This document shows positions 1-11,343 of a stretch of DNA of 64,000 bases, in pieces (position 1 is the stretch's first letter; each line of letters opens with the position of its first letter). Position numbers and translations under genes: made by a program. Where the stretch lies: contig JAURVB010010159.1 in assembly GCA_033002965.1 (NCBI GenBank), positions 86,982 through 150,981 on the forward strand, written 5' to 3'. This DNA comes from Piper betle (Eukaryota; Streptophyta; Magnoliopsida; Piperales; Piperaceae). The notes beneath the pieces are model-generated. The model worked only from the letters and a program-made list of their open reading frames with translations. It ran no database searches and was not told where the DNA came from.

Positions 1-102
1 TATTTGAAAACAACAAATATATGACATATATTATCCCTAAATATTGATTTAATTACACCATGAGAAGATAATAACGTATTAATAGGTTTTTTTACCAAGC
101 TT

Positions 103-104
<2 letters not shown>

Positions 105-146
<42 letters not shown>
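105..146. repeat. (TA)n microsatellite
   Basis: An uninterrupted AT dinucleotide run read directly from the sequence. The 300 bases after it (to about 456) are AT-rich with a short direct repeat of a 'tatgaaatactctattgttga'-like phrase near 260 and 330. No gene is visible there. Confidence 0.95.
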
Positions 147-151
<5 letters not shown>

Positions 152-456
152 TGAAGTGAATAAAGAGTTTAATTTGCCATTCTCGAAGTTTATCGATATC
201 TACGGAGCGAGTCAGACATGAAGTATGCTGGGAATTAAAATAAAATTTTAAAACTATATATGAAATACTCTATTGTTGAACTATATATAGAGCACGTTTC
301 GGCTCCTCCAGTAGAGAGGGGAACTATGTATGAAATTCTCTATTGTTGATGGCCTCGATCATCAATGGGGACAGTACTAGCATCCCCATCAGCGTCTCTA
401 CCGCGAGGGGCTAACATTTTTTCTATGAAATACTTTATTTTTGGTGTATATAGGTA

Positions 457-982
457 GGGGTGTAAACGAGCCGAGCCAAGCTGAGCCGAGCCAAGCTAGC
501 TAAGCCGAATAGGGATGTTTTTGAATTCGACGTGATTTTTGGTAAGCATGTTTGAGCTTATTTGAGTGTTTGACAAGCTTTGATGTATTATGGGTCGAGC
601 CGAGTTTGTCCAAAATTCATGGTGTTTAGGCTTGATTCATATTCGGCTAGTTATATTTTTGAGCCAAATAAATGTTTGTATTTGGCTCGTGTTCAACTTA
701 TATATGATCAAAATTTTCTTTACAACACTATATAAGTTCAATATGACCTCAATAATATTAACGAGCCGAGTCAAGCCGAGTATTTTTTCAAGTTTAAACA
801 CATCAAACTTGAGTTTCGAGTCAAGCCAAGCCGAACACTCCTTAGCTCAAGCTCTGTTCGTTGTTCAACGAGCTATCCATTTCGATACGAATATTTTTTA
901 GAGCATAAAATTAACTAGCACGAGTTCAAGTCAAATCGAGCTAAACATAAAATACTTGCGAGCGAGTTTGGCTTGTTTAAAA
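457..982. mobile_element. Degenerate hAT-like MITE rich in GAGCC/GAGCT words
   Basis: The left end reads TAGGGGTGTAAACGAGCCGA. The right end near 965-982 carries a decayed reverse complement (GGCTTGTTTA). The interior is dominated by 'gagccgagccaagc'-type words, as in the elements at 2967 and 36870. Short inverted ends and no coding capacity fit a non-autonomous DNA transposon. I could not identify a clean target duplication, so the right boundary is approximate. Confidence 0.45.
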
Positions 983-2966
983 TGTGGAGCATCCTTGGGC
1001 TCCAGAAGTGGCTACATTAAGTTATATATATGTGGAGCATCTCTTTCTGCACTTTCTTGAAGGATAGTGTCACGCACCTTCCCTTGGCTCCAGAAGTGTT
1101 TTCTAAGTTGGCAAATCGACTAGAATAAAGAAAAGGCATGGGTTCATCGGCCTCCCTTGAAATTCAAGTGAGGAAATAGAATCTTCCTTTCACTTTTGTT
1201 ATTTTTCCTTGTATATGCATGATCATAAATATGCAAGCATGAGCATAAAATGTATACATATATATAATTTATAAACATGGCCGCACTCAGTATATCATGC
1301 ATGAATGCATGCGAACGTTCTTCATGAAACGACATGATCAAACATGCGTGTTTTATAAGTGCAATCAGCTAAGCATTGTTTGGAATTGTGCTAAGATAGT
1401 ATGTAGAGATTGCAGCATGAAACAAGCAAAGCTCATGCATGTAGGAATTTTCCGGTTGTAAGTACACGTAATCAACATTGTTTATCAATATGGCAAGATG
1501 TCGCGTCATACATAATCTTTACCATATAAATTTTAATTTTATATGTAAATTCTCGTTGAAGAATGAAATAAACTTTAACGATTTTAAAGATATATCATAT
1601 TTGAACAAAAAAATGAATTATAATTATTTGATTTTTTTTATTTTTTAAGATAAGTAGACAAAATTTTGTTAGTAGGAAGTTAGAAGTGAAAGTTTAGGTA
1701 TTTATATTATTATTTTAACAATTATATATCTTGCTTATTAATACAGAGGAACTTAATATTGGTTTGAGATTAATAGTAGGAAAATCAGTCAATTAAAATA
1801 TAAAAAAATATTTTAATTTATAGAACCAAATATATTCACTAACACATGTTAATTTATTGATTTCGATCGTGGTCTATTTGGTGTGGATCGCCCAATGGCC
1901 ATGCTCACTAGTTAGTTATTATTGTTTTATAGTTTTTGTTAGGGTTGGCAATGAACCGAGTCAGCTTGGATTGAGCTAGTTTGAAATATCTCGGACTTTG
2001 TTCTTGTTGTTAAGCTTGCCATAAACTCAGCTCTTTTTCATAATGACCAATCTTACTAATAATATTATCATTAGGCAGGATGTTCGTCCTTAAATTAATC
2101 AACACTATAAAAAATTGATTTTCTTCATGTTTCGAAAAATTATAATTGGAGAAAAGTGATACTTTTTCCATGTCTTCTCCCCGCTAATTTTTAAAGCAAA
2201 GAAAAAGCTCAAATTTCTTTTATATTTGAAAATCTTTAAAGGTAAATATGTGCTAATTTTCAAACTATTTTCTACGCTAAAAAATGTGGAGAAACTTTTC
2301 TCCACCACACTTTTCTTATTTCTACTTATCTCCTCATTTTAAGATTAATGAACACCTTTTGCATGGAGAAAGGTTAGAAAATTAATACATACTCCCCTTC
2401 AAATATATTTAAATATAGAAAAATTCTCTAATTTTTACCACAATTAAAATTAATTTGGAGAAGATGTGGAGAAAAATATAGAAGCACACTATTTTAAAAA
2501 GTGTTTTTTATTACCAAAATTTTCTGTGATAAAAGCTCATTTTTTTAAGTCAAAGGTCATTTCACTGAAATTTGCCACAGAAATTTCGATGACAAAATTC
2601 AAGTGCCAAATTGTCAATGAACTAACTCTGAAATTCGGTGCCAAAATAGTGATGAAAAGTCGTCAAAATTGGTGACATAGTTCGGTGGCTAAGATTTGTC
2701 ACCGAATTTTGATGATAGTTCAGTAACAAATTAGTTTTGACACCAAAAGTCTTTTTTTGTAGTGTAAATAAACCAAATCAAATACTACATCTCACCTAGC
2801 TAGGTTCGCTACCACCGTCACCTAGGAAGGGAAGGTATTTTGAACTAAGCAAAACTCAATCATCAAGTCAAATATTAATAAGATTGGCTTCAATTCTAGA
2901 ACGAAATAATTGAGCTGTAATCCCGCAAAACTAGGCTTCAAACTCAATCTGGTGATCTGCTAGAAG
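983..2966. other. Intergenic AT-rich DNA, no gene seen
   Basis: Only short open frames without recognisable domains occur here. The words are AT-rich and repetitive, with some gypsy-like relic words near 2440-2760 ('aaatttcgatgacaaaattc'), but nothing that supports a gene or a bounded element. Confidence 0.6.
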
Positions 2967-3730
2967 TCGTAGCTAGTAGGGCTATTAATTGAGTGAGCCA
3001 ACTCGTGAGCATTTGGCATTCGGCTCGGCTTGACTCGACTTAAAACTTGACATTTAAATACTCAAGCTCGAACTCGACTCGAACTCAAATCCTACAAGTC
3101 AAGCTTGAGCAAGGCAGTGTTTGACTTGACTCGTCTAGGTTATATCTTGAACTTGACTCGAAATCGACTCGTAGTTTAACTCAAACTCAACTCGATAATA
3201 TAATATAATAGTATATATAATATCATTTGTCTATTCAAAATATATTTAAAATAATAAATAAATATTATTATTGACTAAGTTTAATTGTGGCTAGTTATAT
3301 TTATTTATATACAATAAAATAACAAAGTAACAACAATACATGAATAGCTCAATTAGGAGAGTGTCATCCTAAAGACCTGAAGGTCATGTGTTCAATCCAC
3401 GCTCACTGCATTATCATTTTTTATTAGATACATGTATACGAAAAATAGAAATCCTAATTGATATTTGGGGGCATGGGCGTAATTGATATTTTGGCCTAAT
3501 TCACCAGCTCGTGAGCTAGTTTCGAGCTCCCAATTGAGTTGGGCTTTCTGAGCTCGTCAAAATTGAACAGTTTAATATAATTAAGTTTGAGTCTAAGTTT
3601 GAGTCGTGCTCGAATATTTCCCAATTGAAGTTGGGTTTCGAGCTCGTCAAAATTGAAGAGTTTAATATCGAATCAAGTTTGAGTCGTGCTCAGCAATTTG
3701 AGTTGACTTTGAACACAAGCTAGACCTCGT
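2967..3730. mobile_element. hAT-like MITE, same family as the element at 36870
   Basis: The left terminus (TAGGGCTATTAATTGAGTGA, then an AACTCGTGAGCATTTGGC segment) closely matches the reverse complement of the right terminus of the bounded MITE at 36870-37268. The interior has the same 'ctcgaactcgactcgaa' word bias and a tRNA-like module at about 3344-3400. The right end is eroded by internal duplications (two copies of 'gagctcgtcaaaattgaa' near 3550 and 3640), so its position is approximate. There is no coding capacity. Confidence 0.55.
3344..3400 (+). other. tRNA-like module (box A / box B) inside a MITE
   Basis: TAGCTCAATTAGGAGAG resembles a pol III box A. TGTTCAATCC, about 30 nt downstream, resembles box B, with tRNA-like spacing. 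The flanks do not form an acceptor stem that I can pair, so this is a tRNA-derived or SINE-like segment, not a functional tRNA gene. Confidence 0.5.
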
Positions 3731-4814
3731 CTCTTGTTTAGTAGCCTAACAGCAAGGCATCATAGGTTAGTAGCCCTAACAGCAAGGCATCATAGGTTAC
3801 CGAATCAGATAGCCCAGTGGTGGGTATTGGGTCAAGGCCCAAAGATGAGTACGAGCAAACCCATTTAAGACCTTTACAATGGGCCAACACTCTTGCAAAA
3901 ATTGAAATTAAGCCCATCATTAGAATATTAATTAATTGACATGGAAAAGGAAATTAAACTGTGAATGTTTAAACGTGTAGAAATGATCATATCTTTTTAA
4001 TGTTTATTTGGAGACTTAAAAAATTAAAAGAATATAGGTTATGTATTATGTGTCCTTAATTAACCTCTATCCCCTTCACTAATTAAATGTGTGAAGAATA
4101 AACAAAATCACTTGCCCCTTCTATTATTTCTGTTGAGATATTCGAGCTAATTAGTTTATATATTGTTATATATTTTTACCATAAAATTAAATGGATGGTT
4201 AGATGATGAGGGCATTTTTATTCATATAAAAATTACAATCATATATATAATTTAAACGGGTAATTAAATTTGAAGGCTACTAAATTTGAAAGTGGCTGAT
4301 ACTAATGTTTATCTTATTTTTTATTGTTTCTTCGAAAAACGACGTATATTAAAGATATATAGTTTATGTATTGATAGTTGTTAATTTCCATCCCTTTAAT
4401 AATTACTTGAATGTGTGAAAAATGATTGAAAAAAATATTATTTTTTATCATTTATTTGGAAACATCACATCTAAAAAGAGTATCAAAACTGTTTTCCTTG
4501 CTTGGGCTAGCACTGACTTGTTTGCCACTATGAAGTAAGCTGACCCTGCAACTGCATTTTTCAATTTGTTAATCACACAAGCAGTCGATCTAAGAATCAT
4601 GAACAACTAGAAACTCACCACGTTCATCACTTTTTGTGACAAGAATGAGATCATCGAGGTTTCATCAGTAATTTATGAGACAAGGCTGTGGAAATGATGA
4701 GAGCTTGGGCAGTGGGATTGAGGTAAGATCTTGCCTATGGAAGCATTCTCACACTAGCCAGCTGAAATAATACGGCAAAACCATACAATACTTTAGGTAA
4801 TTAAATTCAACAAT
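3731..4814. other. Intergenic AT-rich DNA
   Basis: No convincing gene. A short minus-strand stretch around 4490-4560 could encode about 20 hydrophobic residues after an AG acceptor-like site, but it cannot be joined in frame to anything nearby. Confidence 0.5.
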
Positions 4815-4819
4815 GTACC

Positions 4820-5086
4820 TGATACAAATAAAGTTAGTTGGGAGGGCAAAACTATAATTTCAATAAAGAATATGAGGTATAAATTGACAAGCCTATGTAA
4901 GAACAGGGGAGAAAAACTGATTCTGTTTTTGGTGTTGTTTTTCAAAATTCAATTCTATTTTCATTTTACCTATTACATCCATTCTTCCTCTCTTGTTCTT
5001 AGTTGTCTATGGCGCCCGCTAAGAAATTCCAACATGTTGACAAGGGAAAAGAACTTGTGATTGCAGCCCCTAAAAAGAGACTACCA
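4820..5086 (+). repeat. 5' LTR of the Reina-like element
   Basis: TG...CA-bounded 267-bp LTR that aligns along its length with the 3' LTR at 9649-9917 with scattered substitutions and small indels. Divergence between the two LTRs indicates an old insertion. Confidence 0.93.
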
Positions 5087-5087
5087 A

Positions 5088-5105
5088 ATAGGTATCACAG
5101 CCGGT
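5088..5105 (+). promoter_or_regulatory. Primer-binding site, tRNA-iMet type
   Basis: AGGTATCACAGCC, two or three bases after the 5' LTR, matches the TGGTATCAGAGCC type of PBS used by many plant Ty3/Gypsy elements, with two substitutions. Confidence 0.75.
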
Positions 5106-5139
5106 CGAGGGAGCAAAGGTAAGGGCTCCGTCAGTTCAA

Positions 5140-8100
5140 TTGGCAGAGAAATTGATTGAGATTCGGAAGGAACAAATGCATAGTCGGAAGGTGCAATCTC
5201 AATTAGTATCTTCACTTTCTGACTTATCATGTCGATTTGACGAATTCTTCAAAATCAAGAGTGGTGATAATAATAGAAGTGTGGTAAATCATTTCATTCC
5301 TATTGTAAATGTGGAAGCAAGGAATGTAAGTGAATGTAACATGATTGATGAAATGCCTCAATCACATCGATGGGAAATTCCTTCAGAAATTAGGCAAAGT
5401 GGTGGAGGAATCCACATGATACTATTGATCATCTAGAACCTGAATCTTCAAGTGGTAGATCAAGAGGATTTTCAAAGAGTCCTCGAGATGATGATTAACT
5501 AAGGGTAGCGAAAATGACTTTTCCAAAGTATGATAGTACAAAATATCCAGTTCCATGGTTTAGTCGATGTGAAAAAACTTTCAGATTACATAAGGTGAAA
5601 CCACAATTTCAAGTTGGACTAGCTAGCTATCATCTAGAAGAGGGCACTTCGATTTGGTTAGATATGATTGAAGAACTCCAGGAAGAGATGTCTTGGAAAA
5701 ATCTGAAAGATGTTATGAATCTACAATTTGGCCCTACTGATTATGACGATTTCTATGGAAATTTAACAAAACTAAAATAGGATGGCGTAGTTAGAGATTA
5801 CATTACCAGATTCAATAAACTTCTTCCAAGAACCGGTAACCTGACAGAAAGACAAAAGATTAGTAGTTTCATTTGTAGTCTTACGTTACAATTGAGAGTG
5901 GAAGTCAAGTCACAAAGGCCAATATCTCTATTTGAGGCACAAGGATTATCAAAGCACTTTAAACTTAAGGTTTTAGTTGAAAGTAGGTTTTCATACAATC
6001 TGAAAAGTAGAGGCTGGTTAGGGGATTCCCAAATTGTTAGCACTAAACAAGAAAATGCAGGTGCAGCCACTACAAATGTTAGTGGAGAAATTTCTTAAGA
6101 ATCAGGAGCTGTCAAGAAAATGATTGTCAAATAGTTATAGGAAAGAAAGGAGTTGGGGTTGTTTTTCAAATGTGATGATAAATACAATCCAGGACATAAG
6201 TGTAAGCAACTCTTTTGAATTGAAGGCATATTAGATGAGGAGGTCTCAGAAGGAGGGGAAGAGGATTCCATATGAGGTGAAGATTCCAACATTGATGATA
6301 ATCGGCTATTTCACTAAATGTTCTTACAGGCACTTCCACATCGAACACGATGAAAATGTTTGGTAGAATTTACGGTCTACAATGTCCATTTTAATCGATT
6401 CAAGAAGTTCACATAAATTCATTAATGCAAAGATAGTATAAAGGTTGACGCTCAAGGTTCAACCTAATAATACATTGAGGGTCTAAGTTGCAAATGGACA
6501 ACAAATGATCTGTGCAGGGAAATGTGTAAATGTAATGCTCGAGCTACCTAGACATACTATCTTTTCTGAATTTTTTGCATTGCAGTTAGAAGAGTTTGAT
6601 GTTGTCTTGGGTGGTCAATGGTTAAAGACATTAGGATCGATTATGTGGAATTTTGAATCATTGACTATGTCTTTTACTAAAGATGGAGTCCATTCATCGT
6701 TGCAAGGACTAGCAACTCCGCCTACTCAATTGTGCAGCAACAAGCAGATGTCACACACATTAAAGAAGAGAAGACATGGGCTTCTTATGCAATTGTAACT
6801 TTTGGAGGGATCAGGACAATGTTTTCAGCTCCAAAATTCTATAATGGATGAAGAGCATCAACAATTGCAAGTGTTGTTGCAAAAATTTGAGAGGGTGTTT
6901 CAAGTACCTACAACACTTCCTCCCAAGAGAGCACATGACCATAGCATTCCACTGAAAGGGGGAGTAGGACCAGCGGCTATTAAACCATATCGTTACCCAT
7001 ATTTTCAGAAAAATGAAATAGAAATGCAGGTTAAGGAGTTGTTAGAAGCAAATATCATTCAGAGTACAACCAATCCCTATTCATCTCCTAGAAAAATGAT
7101 GGGAACTGGAGGATGTGTATAGATTATAGAACATTAAATAAGGTGACAATCAAGGACAAATTTCCAATACCCAATATTGATGAGCTCTTGGACAAATTAA
7201 ATAGTACCTCTTATTTTTCAAAGCTAGATTTAAGATCGGGCTATCATTAGATTCGAATGCATGAGGATGATATACACAAAACAACTTTTCAAACTCACCA
7301 AGGCCATTATGAGTTTAGAGTGATGCCATTCGGATTAACCAATGTTCCTTCCACATTTCAAGCTTTGATGAATTCTATCTTTCCCAAGTTCCTTTGAGAT
7401 TTTATCCTAGTTTTTTTTATGACATGTTGGTTTATAGTAAGACATGGAGTGACCATTTACAACATTTGGAAATTACCTTGTGTGTTCTACAAGAGCAACA
7501 ACTATTTGCTAGAAAAGAAAATTGTAGTTTTGGCATGCGGGAAGTGAAGTATTTGGTTCATGTGATTTCAACAAAAAGATTGAATATGGATTTGGATAAG
7601 ATATCTGCAGTGGTCAATTGGCCAACACCGAAGTCAATCAAACAGGTTCGAAGGTTCTTAGGCTTGGCAGGTTATTATACAAAATTTATCAAGGATTATG
7701 CAACCATAACTGCCCCACTTACTGATTTGTTGAGAAGAGAAGCTTATGTTTGGGATGAAATGGCAGAGAAAACATTCAATAATCTGAAAGAAGCTTTAAC
7801 AAAAGCCCCACTCCTAGCTCTTCCTGATTTTTCACTACCTTTTGTGGTAGAATGTGATGCTAGTGAAGTGGGAATAAGTGTTGTGTTGATGCAGGAAGGC
7901 AAGCCTATTGCATATTTTAGCAACACTCTTCATGGTTGAAATCGTCTCATGTTTACATATGAAAAGGAAATGTTGGCTTTGATATTATCTATTCAAAAAT
8001 GGCGCCATTATTTATTGGGACACAAGTTCATTGTTAGAACTGATTGTGCTAGTTTGAAGTATTTGTGGGAGCAAAAGGTTCATACTATAGCACAACAAAA

Positions 8101-9536
8101 ATGGCTTACCAAGTTGATTGGATATGATTTCAATATTGAGTATAAACCGGGGAAGGAAAACAAGGTTGTTGATGGTCTATCGAGATAGTATGATAGTTCT
8201 TCAATTCAGCAATTCGAACTGCATGGAGAGAACAATCAGTTGGGTATTGCTACAATTTTAATGCCAGTACCCCAATGGATCCAGGAGATCAAAGTTTCAT
8301 ACTCGACTAATCGTGCAATTCAAGGACTATTGTAGAAGTTTCATGAAGGAAAATTATCAACAAAGTGGACATACAGGGACGAGCTTCTATTTTACAAGAG
8401 CAAAATTTATTTGGTTTCTGATACAGATTTGATACCTATCATTTTAAAGGAGTTCCATTGTGGAACACATAAAGGTTCTTAAAATTATCAAAAGATTAAG
8501 AGTTGTATTTTATTGGTCAAGAATGCATCAAGATGTGGTCATATTTATTAGAGGTTGTGATATTTGTCAAAGGTTCAAATACTCTACAATAATACCTGCA
8601 GAATTGCTTGAGCCTCTTCCTAGACCACAACAGATCTAGATAGCTATTTCAATGAATTTTATCACAGGACTTCCAAAGAGTTTGGGCAAAAATTCAATAT
8701 TTGTGGTTGTTGACAGATTGTCCAAGTACAGTCATTTTATAGCTATCTCCCATCCATTTACAGTAGCTGTCATAGCTCAATTGTTCTATGATAATATCTT
8801 CAAGCTGCCTTGGATGCCCACATCGATTGTTTGTGATAGAGATAGTATGTTCACAAGTATTTTTTGGATAGAGTTGTTTCGTCTTCAGGGAGTGGCTTTC
8901 AATTATAGTTCCGCATATCACCTACAAACCGATGGACAAACAAAAGTTATTAATAGAGTGTTAGAACAATATCTTCGTTGTTTCACAAACGAAAAGTATC
9001 ATTCATGGGCGAAGTGGCTAGCATGGGTAGAGTTTTATTATAATACAAGCTAACAGTCCACAATTAAAATGACACCCTTTGAAGCGGTCTATAACATGCC
9101 TCCACACACACTTTTATCTTATGTGCCACGTATCGCTAGGTTGCAGGAAGTAAACTCCACTTTATGCACAAGGGATCAACTTTTGTTTGAGTTGAGGGAG
9201 ATTTTGAAGAGTGCACAACTACGCATGAAGCATCGTCATGATGTAAAAAGAAGGGATGAAGAGTTCTAGGTTGGGCAGAAAGTTTACTTGAAGCTACAAC
9301 AATATCGCCAACATTCTGTTAGATCCAAAAGCATCATCAAATTAGCAGCAAAGTATTATGGTCCATTTACGGTTGTGGAGAGAATTGGGAAGGTTTCTTA
9401 TAGATCACAGCTTTCGAATAGAAGTCAAATTCACAATGTTTTTCATATTTTTCAATTGAAGTCAGCTGAGGTGGCAGATCTTAGAGTTCATACAGATCTC
9501 CGAACAACTCTGTCTTCAACTAATGAATTGGGTTAA
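5140..9536 (+). pseudogene. Disrupted gag-pol of the Reina-like element
   Basis: Gag remnants lie at 5140-6100, including a retrotransposon gag segment with PWFSRCEKTF and WLDMIEEL. RT lies at about 6960-7600, RNase H at about 7740-8190 (VECDASEVGI, FSNTLHG), and integrase at about 8640-9270 (VVDRLSKYSHF, IVCDRDSMF, NRVLEQYLR), with a C-terminal tail to 9536. At least eight in-frame stops or shifts split the frame. The RT catalytic motif normally read as FFDDILVYS appears as FFYDMLVYS, losing the first Asp. The integrase MDFI Asp reads Asn (SMNFITGLP). Both changes, plus the stops, show the enzyme complex is dead. Confidence 0.9.
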
Positions 9537-9648
9537 TTCTTTTGCTCTGTCTGCTCAACAAGTCGGCATTCTAATTACAATGTTTTGTATGTTTTTTTGC
9601 TTTATATGTTCAACCTTGAGGACAAGGTTTTTTTTTGTGGAGAGGTAT

Positions 9649-9917
9649 TGATACAAATAAAGTTAGTTGGGAGGTCAAAAATATAATTTCAGAAAAAAAT
9701 ATGAGGTATAAAAGGGATGTTCATATGTAAGAACATGGGAGAAAATTTGATTCTGTTTTTGGTGTTGTTTTTTAAAATTTAATTCAATTTTCATTTTACC
9801 TATTCCATTCGTTCTTCCTCTCTTATTCTTTGTTGTCCATGGCGCCTACTAAGAAATTCCAACATGTTAACAAGGGAAAAGAGTTTGTGATTGCAGCCCC
9901 TGAATAAGATTCTACCA
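9649..9917 (+). repeat. 3' LTR of the Reina-like element
   Basis: TG...CA-bounded 269-bp copy of the 5' LTR. It follows the 'ccttgaggacaagg' phrase typical of the 3' end of Ty3/Gypsy internal regions and a short purine-rich tract. Confidence 0.93.
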
Positions 9918-9922
9918 GTACC

Positions 9923-11343
9923 ACCCTTAAAAGAGATTGTAAGCTAAAATTGAAAGATTTGTTTTTTGTAAAGTAATCACTTACAGTTGGAACTGCAGTA
10001 GCAATTCTGGCTACAACGGCAGCCTTGGCTCTTGCCATGACTCCTGTTTATTACCACAGCAAGAACAATCAAAATTTTGTCATCAGAACATCAAATATGA
10101 AGTGGTTTCCCTCTTTTTTCCTCGTTGAAAAATAATAATGCAATGCTCAATACCACGGGAGCATCTCTTTGACATGGCCAACTTCTGGCCAAGAGAAGCA
10201 AGAGTATTTCTCTCCAATGAAGAAGACGGATTAACATGTTTGTTAGCAGAAGAAGAATCAGGTGATGAGAAAGCAAATGTGAAGAGACCCATTTCACCTT
10301 CCACAATGAAAATGGCACGTAAAAGCAAATGTCGTGATGAAGAAGAAAAGTTCTTTAACACACTATTAATAAGCCGTGAAAGTTTAATGAATTGTTTTTC
10401 TGATTAGACTTCCCTCTCTTTGTCAGCGAATTTGACAATTTTGTCACTCCAATACAAGGACTCCGAAATTGGGCTTGAAGCTTTCCACAGGTTTCTCTGG
10501 TATGACTTCGGTTGAAAATTTTCTCCAACTTCATTGAAGTGAACATGCCATGAATATGAATACCGACGGATGGTGAACAATAAAAAGGGTCTGAAACAGT
10601 AACTTTGCCCCTTTGATATAAAATCCCAGGATGGCCATTTGTTTGGATGAAGTTGAACGCCGAAGGTAGAAAGTTATAACTTAAAACCATGGGTATGAAG
10701 TTACAAACCATCGACCAGATAATGTTCTTGGTAATTCTCAGCTTCGTGCCGTAGCACACTTTCAAATATGGGTATGTGTCAATATGTTCGATATATGTCG
10801 ATATGCTCGAGAAGAGTATTTGGCAATTGCCAAAAAACTTGCATTCTTCTTTAGTTAGCAAAATGATAAAATCCTGCTGCAAGGTATCAAAAGTTAAAAT
10901 CATACGGAACTTTCAAAACTTGTGATGATAGCAGTAACAATTCACTATTAGAACTGCTAATTGAGTTCTAGAGACAAGAAACTTAACACCTTTGAAATGT
11001 AAGCTCTTCTTTTTGCAGGCCACATTGGTGGAATTAAGAAGACAGATAGTGCTAAAGCATCCCTAATTACAATGAACACAGACCAGCTTAACAAATTTGC
11101 TTAGTGTCTTATACAAACCAACGCAAGTAAAAGACATCATTGGATTTCCGATCGGCTTTGAATTATATCTTGCTAAATAAACACAGCGAGCTTGAGCGTT
11201 TACCGTCATTTCCACCAATCCACGGGCTCAATCTCATCCCAAAAATTCGAACAAAAAAATAATAATCGTAGAAACAAGCATCAACTGCCAAGTTTTCATA
11301 CATTTGATACTTGACATATATACAGAGACAATGAAAGCCCCAC
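9923..11343. other. Region downstream of BRCC36: 3' UTR plus unassigned DNA
   Basis: About the last 200 bases (11150-11343) probably include the BRCC36 3' UTR. A 182-codon minus-strand open frame at 10355-10903 has no domain I recognise and no visible partner exons. The plus strand there has a short phrase vaguely like a reverse-transcriptase-associated RNase H, too weak to call. A minus-strand ATG at 10038 opens an 18-residue stretch followed by GTAAGT, but no continuation is found. Confidence 0.4.

Larger units (their letters stand above)
4820..9917 (+). mobile_element. Complete Ty3/Gypsy LTR retrotransposon, Reina-like, inactive
   Basis: Both LTRs start TGATACAAATAAAG and end CTACCA, and they are near-identical at 267 and 269 bp. 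The element is bounded by a perfect 5-bp target duplication GTACC (4815-4819 and 9918-9922). A primer-binding site like the initiator-Met tRNA 3' end follows the 5' LTR, and a GTGGAGAGG purine tract precedes the 3' LTR. The internal order gag, reverse transcriptase, RNase H, integrase is Ty3/Gypsy. The small total size (5.1 kb) and short LTRs suggest the Reina clade of chromoviruses (inference). Many in-frame stops and mutated catalytic residues make it non-autonomous. Confidence 0.95.

Noticed and set aside
3344..3400. Functional tRNA gene
   Set aside because: Box A/B-like words exist, but no pairing acceptor stem or normal anticodon arm is visible and it lies inside a MITE-like element.
9970..10038. 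Possible gene remnant split by the Reina-like insertion (minus-strand ATG at 10038 and a hydrophobic segment near 4490-4560)
   Set aside because: A GTAAGT follows the short N-terminal stretch, but I could not join the two parts in frame across any acceptor.
10355..10903. 182-codon minus-strand frame downstream of BRCC36
   Set aside because: No recognisable domain, no splice context and no similarity to neighbours; could be chance. Kept only as part of an unassigned region.
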